From Pseudomonadota bacterium (GTDB lineage Bacteria > Pseudomonadota > Alphaproteobacteria > Rhizobiales > Rhizobiaceae): a stretch of 13,557 nucleotides of DNA. The translations under genes were made by a program, and so were the position numbers. Below the pieces are notes generated by a model, which saw only the letters and a list, made by a program, of their open reading frames with translations, was not told the DNA's origin and did no database searches. The stretch covers positions 1-13,557 of the forward strand of contig JAEZHO010000414.1 of the NCBI GenBank assembly GCA_023416545.1. Direction: 5' to 3'. The stretch's first letter is position 1. Every line of letters starts with the position of its first letter. Below, in pieces: positions 6,868-13,557 of the stretch.

Positions 6868-6892
6868 AACGAGCGCCCATGCGCTTCGTTCC
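6868..6892 (-). promoter_or_regulatory. Perfect EcfG promoter motif for topoisomerase IB, embedded in a dyad
   Basis: On the minus strand GGAAC (6892-6888), 16 bases, then CGTT (6871-6868) match the general-stress sigma consensus exactly, in the 46-bp gap between the kinase and topoisomerase genes. The same bases form an inverted repeat: GAACGAGCGC at 6867-6876, loop CCAT, GCGCTTCGTTC at 6881-6891, with one bulged base. The expected transcription start is about 6862-6859, immediately before the ATG at 6858. No T-run follows the dyad on either strand, so it is not a typical terminator. Confidence 0.68.
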
Positions 6893-6904
6893 TGAGCGAT
6901 GCGA

Positions 6905-8614
6905 TCACGAAATGAAATCCTGTGCGGCTTCCCCCGGACCACGTTCGAACGCATCCCTGGGAGCGACGAGCGTCCAGACAAGGCCTGTCGGAAGATAGCG
7001 GATGTCCACCTGCCCGCCGAAGGCCGCAGCCGCATGGCGCTTGATGATCGTCGTGCCGAAACCGGTCTTTTTCGGTTCGATGGCGGGGGGACCGCCGAAC
7101 TCTTCCCAGCACAGGTGGAGCAGCGACTTCGGATCGGACGGGTCCTCCTGCCGCCAGGAGACGCGCACCCTGCCCTCGGGCACGGAAAGGGCGCCGTACT
7201 TGATCGAATTGGTCGCCAGTTCGTGCAGCACGAGGCCGAGGTTCTGGACCGCCTCGGCGCGCAGGAGGAAATCCTCGCCCTGCAGTTCCACACGCTCCGC
7301 CACATCGGCGAAGGTCTTGAGCTGGGCGGTCACGAGACGCTGCAGCGGCACCCCGGTCCACTGCTCGATCGCGAGCGCCTCGATCGACTTCCCCAGCCCC
7401 TGTATGCGGTCGGAGATAGCCTTCTGGAACTCGTCCATGTCCTTCGACTGGCGGGCGAGTTGCCGCATCATGGCCTGCACCAGGGTCAGGATGTTCTTGG
7501 TCCGGTGGACGAGCTCGTGAAGAATGAGATGCATCCTGTCTTCCGCCTGGCTGCGGTCAAAGGATGCGTTGGAGAGCGCGACGGAAATCTGGTTGGCTTC
7601 GCGGATACGCGTCTCGACGGGGGAGACGATCTCGCCCTTTCCGATGCGCTCGGCCATCTGGGCGATCTGCCGGATCGGTATTCTCAGCTGGCGGGCGATC
7701 AGGTAGCCGCAAAGCATGCCAATCCCGAGGAACAGCAGGCTTCCGATCACCAGTCGGCGCGAGGCCTCGACGACTTCGCTCTGCGCGGTCTCGATCGGAC
7801 CCCAGAGCACCGCCTTCCAGGTGGACCCCAGTACCTGCCCGTAGCCGTACATCTGTCGCGGCTTTCCTTCCACGTCCTCGATCGTGCCGTTGATGCCCGT
7901 CATCAGCTTCAGCGTGTCTTCCGGGAAGGCACTGATCGGCGACGCATTGCTCGCCCCGATCGAGGAGATGATCGTACCTGCACCGTCGACGATCGCCACA
8001 GACCATTGCGGCGGGAGTATATCCGTGCTGATCACGCGCGTCAGGTTGGCCGCGTTCTGCGTCATGATCAGCGCGACCGCCCCCGATTTCTTCGCGACGT
8101 TCTCCGGCAGCGGCATCGTGACATTGAAGACAAATTGCCCGCTGGTCGCCCCGAAGAACACGTCTGAAACATGCGTGACGCCCGTTTCGAGCGCGGCAGT
8201 GACGGTTGCCGGGTTCGACACCTTCCGCAGTTCCGTCCCGTAGGGAAGACGGGTATTTAGAAGCTGTTCTCCGCCGGGCCCTATCGCCAGGACATAGATC
8301 GAATTGGACCTGAGGTTGTTCTGGGTTCGGTTGTGGAACGACTGCAGGTCGCCATTTTCCAGCTCAGGAGAGGTGGAGAGGATGCGCAACGTGGTCGTCA
8401 TGTCCTGGAGCGTCCGCTCGACCGACCGAGCCACGACCTGCGCGTCGGCTGCGGTATCGGCAGCGAGTATCTCGCGGTCGCGACGCTCCAGTTCCATCAT
8501 CAGGAGCAGCACGAAAACGACGAGCGGAAGGGCGACGACGGCGGAAAGCGCCATCAGATAGATGCTCATCGGCACCGAAGGGAAGGTCGGCAAGAACAGA
8601 CGCGCCTTACCCAC
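6905..8614 (-). CDS. Membrane-bound HWE-family sensor histidine kinase, no adjacent response regulator
   Basis: This 569-residue kinase has a first membrane helix at about residues 17-40, a periplasmic sensor region of about 245 residues that looks like a double Cache domain, and a second helix at 288-307. A HAMP-like linker (about 308-360) and the kinase core follow. The core shows the HWE/HisKA_2 set: phospho-acceptor H370 in HRTKN, the N box HELATNSIKYGALS (about 464-477), W503 and E505 of the WxE motif, and a short G box GFG (518-520). Kinases of this class are typical of alphaproteobacteria and several feed the general stress response. The GTG at 8614 is favoured by GGAGG nine bases upstream. 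An alternative ATG at 8569 lies at the first helix. No response regulator is adjacent, so its partner is elsewhere. The ligand is unknown. Confidence 0.93.
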   Translation of the reverse strand: MGKARLFLPTFPSVPMSIYLMALSAVVALPLVVFVLLLMMELERRDREILAADTAADAQVVARSVERTLQDMTTTLRILSTSPELENGDLQSFHNRTQNNLRSNSIYVLAIGPGGEQLLNTRLPYGTELRKVSNPATVTAALETGVTHVSDVFFGATSGQFVFNVTMPLPENVAKKSGAVALIMTQNAANLTRVISTDILPPQWSVAIVDGAGTIISSIGASNASPISAFPEDTLKLMTGINGTIEDVEGKPRQMYGYGQVLGSTWKAVLWGPIETAQSEVVEASRRLVIGSLLFLGIGMLCGYLIARQLRIPIRQIAQMAERIGKGEIVSPVETRIREANQISVALSNASFDRSQAEDRMHLILHELVHRTKNILTLVQAMMRQLARQSKDMDEFQKAISDRIQGLGKSIEALAIEQWTGVPLQRLVTAQLKTFADVAERVELQGEDFLLRAEAVQNLGLVLHELATNSIKYGALSVPEGRVRVSWRQEDPSDPKSLLHLCWEEFGGPPAIEPKKTGFGTTIIKRHAAAAFGGQVDIRYLPTGLVWTLVAPRDAFERGPGEAAQDFIS

Positions 8615-8714
8615 CAGGTCTTACCCTCCGCGGCGTTTGAACAGCCGCATCCGCAGAAAGCCTCATATGCCCGCCCTCAGCTAATATGCACGAGGACGTT
8701 ACTTAGCCGCTTTT

Positions 8715-8743
8715 CATAAAGGGGCCAATATTTTGATTGTCCA
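8715..8743 (-). promoter_or_regulatory. Possible housekeeping promoter upstream of the histidine kinase
   Basis: In an AT-rich patch of the 247-bp gap before the kinase gene, the minus strand has TGGACA (8743-8738), 17 bases, then TTTATG (8720-8715). An overlapping alternative is TTGGCC, 17 bases, TAAGTA. Both are weak matches to sigma-70 and neither stands out. No EcfG motif is seen here. The local drop in GC content is the main support. Confidence 0.28.
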
Positions 8744-8762
8744 CGATGAAAATTTCCCGGAC

Positions 8763-8819
8763 GGGGTAAAACCCCACCTGCGTTCGACCTCGAGGAGCCG
8801 CGCCCGGGTCACGGACCCG
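8763..8819 (-). terminator. Two small inverted repeats after the 76-aa gene, possible terminator
   Basis: Downstream of the small gene on the minus strand are CGGGT/ACCCG arms (8805-8809 and 8815-8819, 5-base loop) and GGGGT/ACCCC arms (8763-8767 and 8771-8775, 3-base loop). The stems are GC-rich but short, and no uridine run follows. They may slow or end transcription between the small gene and the kinase gene. The rest of the gap from 8615 to 8861 holds nothing coding that I trust. Confidence 0.28.
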
Positions 8820-8861
8820 AGCAGTCCTGCACCGGATCGACACAGAGCGGGACCGACGCTC

Positions 8862-9092
8862 CTATCGATCCGTGGGATGCTCGGCGACGTCGAAGTTCGC
8901 ATCCCATTCCTTTTCTGGAGCGGGCGTACCCGGCGGGATCTTGTGCGCGGTCGCATCTTCCGAGCCGGTGATCACCGTCGGTTTCGCGCTTGCGACCCCT
9001 GAGCTTTTCCCGCCCTCCTTGACGTTCGCGAACTGACCGCGGGCATCGCTTTCGATCGTTTTTGCATCGGGAGACTTGTTCGGGGAGGTCAT
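8862..9092 (-). CDS. Small hydrophilic hypothetical protein (76 aa)
   Basis: This is a 76-residue, highly polar protein without cysteine, membrane segment or signal peptide, rich in Lys, Asp, Glu, Ser, Pro and Ala. It is likely disordered. I do not recognise a family. The start is one of two adjacent ATGs (9095 or 9092). The AGGAG just upstream gives three bases to the first and six to the second, so 9092 is preferred. The frame continues upstream to 9143 without ribosome-site support. The gene lies 161 bp after the sugar-transporter ATPase gene and 247 bp before the kinase gene, so it is probably its own transcription unit. A nested dyad (9126-9167) lies in its leader. Low complexity makes this a less certain gene than its neighbours, but the ribosome site and normal codon use favour it. 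Confidence 0.6.
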   Translation of the reverse strand: MTSPNKSPDAKTIESDARGQFANVKEGGKSSGVASAKPTVITGSEDATAHKIPPGTPAPEKEWDANFDVAEHPTDR

Positions 9093-9125
9093 CATCCACT
9101 CCTGTCTTTGTCTGAACGGCACGCA

Positions 9126-9167
9126 GCGCGTGTCCTCACGCACGGTGCGTCTTCGACACCAACGCGC
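9126..9167. repeat. Nested inverted repeat upstream of the 76-aa gene
   Basis: The centre is ACGCAC-G-GTGCGT (9138-9150). It is flanked by GTGTC (9130-9134) pairing with GACAC (9155-9159), and outside that by GCGC (9126-9129) pairing with GCGC (9164-9167) across a 4-base bulge. Read on the minus strand it could fold as a 42-base stem-loop. It sits after the ABC-transporter operon and about 34 bases before the small gene's start, so it may be an operon end, a structured leader or an operator. No T-run is adjacent. Apart from this, the gap 9093-9253 has no feature I can support. Confidence 0.45.
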
Positions 9168-9253
9168 GAGGTCCGCACTTGTTGCGATCAGTGCGTTGCC
9201 GGTCGGGACGGAAGGAAAAGGCGTCGCCGCGAATTGTTGCGGAGCAGCCCTGC

Positions 9254-10354
<1,101 letters not shown>

Positions 10355-10359
10355 TGCGG

Positions 10360-11241
10360 TTATCCCTTGACTGCGCCGGCCATCAGGCCGCGCACGAAAT
10401 AGCGGCCGGCGACGACATAGACGACGAGCGTCGGCAGGGCGGCGAACACCGCGGCGGCCATGTCGACATTGTATTCCTTGACGCCGGTGGAGGAGGAAAC
10501 GAGGTTGTTGAGCGCGACCGTCATCGGCGATTCCGATCCGGAGGAGAAGGAAACGCCGAACAGGAAGTCGTTCCAGATATTGGTGAACTGGTAGATCACC
10601 GTGACGACGATGATCGGACCGGAATTCGGCAGCAGGATTCTCCAGAAGATCTTGAAGAAGCCCGCGCCGTCGATCATCGCCGCCCGGATCAGTTCATCCG
10701 GAAAGGCCTCGTAGTAGTTGCGGAAGAAGAGCGTGGTGAAGCCGAGACCGTAGACGACGTGGACGAAGACAAGGCCTGCCGTGGAATTGGCAAGCCCGAG
10801 CGTTCCGAGCACCCGGGCCATCGGGATGAGGACCGCCTGGAACGGTATGAAGCAGGCAAACAGCATCAGGCCGAAGACGAGCTTGTGGCCGGGGAAGCGC
10901 CATTTGGTCAGCACGTAGCCGTTGAGGGCGCCCAGCACCGTGGAGATCGCCACCGCCGGAACCACCATCTTGATCGAGTTCCAGAAGTACCCCTTTATCC
11001 CTTCGCAGGTCACGCCGATGCACGCCTCTCCCCAGGCCTTGGTCCAGGCGGCCCAGGAGGGATCGGCCGGAAGGGCCAGCATGTCGCCCGCGCGGATCTC
11101 CGCCAGCGACTTGAAGGACGTCGTCAGCATCACGTAGAGCGGCAGGAGGTAGACGGCCGCCAGCAACAAGAGAAGCGTGTAGATGACGATGCGCGCGGCT
11201 CTCGCCGAACCCGCGCTGACGGTTTCGGTTGCGCCGCTCAT
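10360..11241 (-). CDS. Carbohydrate ABC transporter permease, MalG type
   Basis: This 293-residue inner-membrane protein has six predicted helices. The cytoplasmic EAA loop that contacts the ATPase is at about 178-206 (EAFPDELIRAAMIDGAG followed by FFKIFWRILLP). The periplasmic loop after helix 1 is enlarged and holds a Cys pair (C73 and C79, ACIGVTC) just before YFWNS. I associate this feature with the glucose/mannose (Gts) group of CUT1 importers. Its ATG overlaps the stop of the MalF-type gene by 4 bp (ATGA) and its TAA is 5 bp from the ATPase gene, so the three are translated together. It pairs with the MalF-type subunit to form the channel. The substrate assignment is inference. Confidence 0.95.
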   Translation of the reverse strand: MSGATETVSAGSARAARIVIYTLLLLLAAVYLLPLYVMLTTSFKSLAEIRAGDMLALPADPSWAAWTKAWGEACIGVTCEGIKGYFWNSIKMVVPAVAISTVLGALNGYVLTKWRFPGHKLVFGLMLFACFIPFQAVLIPMARVLGTLGLANSTAGLVFVHVVYGLGFTTLFFRNYYEAFPDELIRAAMIDGAGFFKIFWRILLPNSGPIIVVTVIYQFTNIWNDFLFGVSFSSGSESPMTVALNNLVSSSTGVKEYNVDMAAAVFAALPTLVVYVVAGRYFVRGLMAGAVKG

Positions 11242-12164
11242 GTCCGTTTCTCCCGAAGCTCGGAATAGAGATAGGGAACGATGATCGCCGTAATCCCCAT
11301 CAGCATCATCACCGCGCTGGCGGAGCCGACCGCCATCTGGCTTCGCGTGAAGGTGTAGGAATACATGAAGGTCGACGGCATCTCCGTCGCATTGCCCGGT
11401 CCGCCACCCGTCAGCGCGATCACGAGGTCGTAGGACTTGATCGCCATGTGCGCCAGCACGATGACGGCCGACAGGAAGACGGGACGGAGCATGGGAATGA
11501 TGATCCGGCGGTAGATGGCGAAGGTCGGGGCGCCGTCGATCTGGGCCGCCTTTATGATCTCTCCGTCTATGCCGCGCAGCCCGGCAAGGAACATCGCCAT
11601 GATAAAGCCGGAGGCCTGCCAGACCCCGGCGATGACGATCGTGTAGATCGCCATGTCGGTGTTGATCAGCCAGTCGAACTTGAAGCTTTCCCAGCCGAGG
11701 TTGTGCATCGTCTTTTCAAGCCCGAGCCCGGGATTGAGGAACCATTTCCAGGCGGTGCCGGTGACGACGAAGGAAAGGGCCATCGGATAGAGGAAGATCG
11801 GCCGCAGCACGCCCTCCGCGCGGATGCGCTGGTCCATCAGGATGGCGATGAACAGGCCGATGGCGATGCAGATGCTGATGTAGAGGACGCCGAAGATCGC
11901 CAGGTTCTTGATCGCCATGTACCAGTTGGGCTGGGACCAGAGACGGTAATAGGCATCGAAACCGACCAACTCGTAGATCGGCAGGATTCGGGACCGGGTA
12001 AACGAGAGGTAGACCGTCCACAGGATGAAGCCGTAGACGAAGACGAGGGTGATGGCGAAGGACGGCGCCAGCACGATCTTCGGCAGCCAGGCCCCGAGGC
12101 GTTCCGGCAGCCCGCCTTGTGGTCGCTCGGGCGTGACGTCGGGAACGGGTTCAATGGTTGTCAT
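11238..12164 (-). CDS. Carbohydrate ABC transporter permease, MalF type
   Basis: This 308-residue permease has a hydrophilic N-terminal tail of about 25 residues and six predicted helices. The EAA loop is near 204-225 (KAAQIDGAPTFAIYRRIIIP). GGGPGNATEMPSTFMY after it is the usual MalF/UgpA-group sequence. Unlike enteric MalF there is no large periplasmic insert, which is normal for most CUT1 transporters. The ATG at 12164 has a strong ribosome site (GGAGGTGGT, ending next to the start). This matters because the gene is separated from the binding-protein gene by 103 bp that include a strong stem-loop. It overlaps the MalG-type gene by 4 bp. Confidence 0.95.
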   Translation of the reverse strand: MTTIEPVPDVTPERPQGGLPERLGAWLPKIVLAPSFAITLVFVYGFILWTVYLSFTRSRILPIYELVGFDAYYRLWSQPNWYMAIKNLAIFGVLYISICIAIGLFIAILMDQRIRAEGVLRPIFLYPMALSFVVTGTAWKWFLNPGLGLEKTMHNLGWESFKFDWLINTDMAIYTIVIAGVWQASGFIMAMFLAGLRGIDGEIIKAAQIDGAPTFAIYRRIIIPMLRPVFLSAVIVLAHMAIKSYDLVIALTGGGPGNATEMPSTFMYSYTFTRSQMAVGSASAVMMLMGITAIIVPYLYSELREKRT

Positions 12165-12212
12165 GCACCACCTCCGGCAGGTCCCGGCGCAGTCCTCTTG
12201 CGCTCGGGTGAC

Positions 12213-12240
12213 GAAATGGCCGGGAGTTCCCGGCCATTTC
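12213..12240. promoter_or_regulatory. Perfect 12-bp stem-loop between binding-protein and permease genes
   Basis: The arms GAAATGGCCGGG (12213-12224) and CCCGGCCATTTC (12229-12240) are perfect inverted copies with a 4-base loop. The element lies 27 bases after the binding-protein stop and 48 bases before the MalF-type start. No uridine run follows on the minus strand. In binding-protein operons such intercistronic stems are known to protect the upstream mRNA or end part of the transcripts, giving an excess of binding protein over permease. That role is inferred here from position. Confidence 0.75.
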
Positions 12241-12267
12241 AGAGAGATCTGGGCGATCCGCGTCTTT

Positions 12268-13524
12268 TTACTGCGCCGCGGCGACGGCTTGCGGAAGACG
12301 CTCGAGGGCCTGATCGGTGGTGATCTGGCCGTTCAGATGCTGGGTCACCACGTCGAACACGGCTTCCTTGACCGACGACGGCTGGGCGTGGCCATGGGCC
12401 AGCGAGCCGGCCAGGTTGCCGCTCGAAGCGGCTTCGGCGAGATCCTTCATGCCCTTCTTGCCGCAATCGTCGAAGTCCGTGTCTGGAACGTCGGTGCGGG
12501 CCGGAACCGAACCCTTCACGGTGTTGAAGGCGATCTGGAAGGCCGGGTCCTCGACGGCGGCGGCCATCTTGAGCTGGGCATCGCGCTTGTCGTCGCCGAC
12601 GTCGAACATCACGAACTGGTCGGAGTTGAACAGCACCGAGCCCTGCGTTCCGGGGAAGCGGATGCAGACGAAGTCCTCGCCCGGCTTCTTGTCCGCGCGA
12701 AGCCACTCGCCCTTCGACCAGTCGCCCATCTGCTGGGCGCCGGCCTTGCCCTCGATGACGAGCGCGGTCGAGAGGTTCCAGTCGCGGCCGGAGAAGTTCG
12801 GATCGAAATATTCGCGCAGCTTCGACATGTCGTCGAAGACCTTACGCATCGTGTCGCTGGAAAGCGCTTCCGGATCGGCCTCGATCACGGCCTTCCTGTA
12901 GAAGTCCATGCCGCCGACGGAAAGCACGACGGCTTCCCACAGCGTGCCGTCCTGCCAGGGCTGCCCGCCGTGGGCGAGCGGGGTTATGCCCTGCTCCTTG
13001 AACTTGTCGAGCAGCGCAAACAGCTCATCCATGTTCTCGGGCGGCTTGCCGCCGGCCTTGTCCAGGGCCGCCTTGTTCAGCCACAGCCAGTTGGTGGAGT
13101 GGACGTTGACGGGCGCCGCGATCCAGTCGCCGTCATATTTGGAGAATTCCTGAAGTGCCGCGGGGATGACCTTGTCCCAGCCCTGCTCCGTCGCCAGGTC
13201 ATTCAGGTTGCCGACAACTCCCATCTCCGCCCAGTCCTTGATGTCGAAGCCGAGCATCTGCACCGCGGTCGGCGGGTCGCCGGAGGTGACGCGGGCGCGA
13301 AGCGCCGTCATCGCCTGCACGCCGGAACCGCCTGCAACCGGCATGTCCTGCCAGCCGATGCCTTCCTTCTGCAGGTTTTCCTTCAGCACGTTGAGCGCTG
13401 CGGCCTCTCCGCCGGATGTCCACCAGTGCAGGACCTCGACGCTTTCCTGGGCCTTCGCGGCTCCGGCTGCAAGCGCGATAATGGCGGCGCCGGCGGCCAG
13501 CTTTGAAACTGTTGCGATCTTCAT
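12268..13524 (-). CDS. Periplasmic sugar-binding protein of an ABC importer (glucose/mannose Gts-like)
   Basis: This 418-residue solute-binding protein captures a sugar in the periplasm and delivers it to the permease pair. A signal peptide (about 1-25, cleavage expected at AKA-QE) precedes the mature chain beginning ESVEVLHWWTSGGEAAAL. The stretch FPGTQGSVLFNSDQFVMF (about 290-307) and the early HWWTSGGE resemble the glucose/mannose-binding GtsA group of cluster-1 proteins. Two cysteines in the mature chain (C287 and C354) could form a disulfide. The length is normal. The ATG at 13524 has AGAGGAG six bases upstream. A second AGAGGAG lies further out near the window edge, and the promoter is outside the window. 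It heads the importer operon, separated from the first permease gene by 103 bp containing a stem-loop. Binding-protein identity is certain. The sugar is inferred. Confidence 0.94.
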   Translation of the reverse strand: MKIATVSKLAAGAAIIALAAGAAKAQESVEVLHWWTSGGEAAALNVLKENLQKEGIGWQDMPVAGGSGVQAMTALRARVTSGDPPTAVQMLGFDIKDWAEMGVVGNLNDLATEQGWDKVIPAALQEFSKYDGDWIAAPVNVHSTNWLWLNKAALDKAGGKPPENMDELFALLDKFKEQGITPLAHGGQPWQDGTLWEAVVLSVGGMDFYRKAVIEADPEALSSDTMRKVFDDMSKLREYFDPNFSGRDWNLSTALVIEGKAGAQQMGDWSKGEWLRADKKPGEDFVCIRFPGTQGSVLFNSDQFVMFDVGDDKRDAQLKMAAAVEDPAFQIAFNTVKGSVPARTDVPDTDFDDCGKKGMKDLAEAASSGNLAGSLAHGHAQPSSVKEAVFDVVTQHLNGQITTDQALERLPQAVAAAQ

Positions 13525-13557
13525 GAGACTCTCCTCTAATCCGGGCTCCTCTCCGGA

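Noticed and set aside
6859..7305. Upstream extension of the topoisomerase frame
   Set aside because: It overlaps the kinase catalytic domain and has no topoisomerase sequence.
8733..9002. Rightward open frame of about 90 codons across the gap and the 76-aa gene
   Set aside because: No ribosome site, Arg/Pro-rich, and antisense to a better supported small gene.
12049..13506. Rightward frame of 485 codons opposite the sugar-binding protein gene
   Set aside because: Antisense shadow. The leftward frame has a signal peptide, ribosome site and family sequence.
13525..13557. Repeated AGAGGAG and CCGG-flanked sequence at the right edge as an operator
   Set aside because: The nearer copy is simply the ribosome site of the binding-protein gene, and too little sequence remains to judge the other.

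Overview
The window reads as chromosome or megaplasmid DNA of an alphaproteobacterium, most likely of the order Hyphomicrobiales (a Rhizobium/Sinorhizobium-like genus). The reasons are the high GC content by eye, tightly overlapping operons, an HWE-family histidine kinase, a soil-type caa3 oxidase cluster and several matches to the alphaproteobacterial general-stress (EcfG/RpoE2) promoter, GGAAC-N16-NGTT. No RNA gene, mobile element, prophage part or CRISPR array was seen. No wholly new system is evident. The most interesting signal is regulatory.

Left part (1-4727, minus strand): an operon for a caa3-type cytochrome c oxidase. In transcription order it encodes subunit II with a fused cytochrome c domain (ctaC), a subunit I-subunit III fusion (ctaD), an unnamed three-helix membrane protein, a CtaG-type assembly factor, and a probable membrane-anchored c-type cytochrome cut by the window edge. 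Three of the four junctions are 4-bp stop/start overlaps and the fourth is a 3-bp gap. The subunit I part keeps its haem and copper ligands, but by-eye alignment suggests changes at several classical proton-channel positions.

Middle (4728-9253): a divergent intergenic region with EcfG-like motifs facing both ways. To the right lie a 62-residue unknown protein and a DJ-1/PfpI-family protein. These converge, with directly abutting stop codons, on a poxvirus/Deinococcus-type DNA topoisomerase IB that has its own perfect EcfG motif. Upstream of the topoisomerase are an orphan membrane-bound HWE histidine kinase with a periplasmic sensor domain and a 76-residue hydrophilic unknown protein. The shared promoter motif suggests a stress and stationary-phase module covering DNA topology, protein or glycation repair, and perhaps an alternative respiratory oxidase.

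Right part (9254-13524, minus strand): a complete carbohydrate ABC importer operon of the CUT1 class. It holds a periplasmic binding protein, two permeases and a UgpC/MalK-type ATPase, most like the glucose/mannose (Gts) group. A perfect 12-bp stem-loop sits between the binding-protein gene and the first permease gene.
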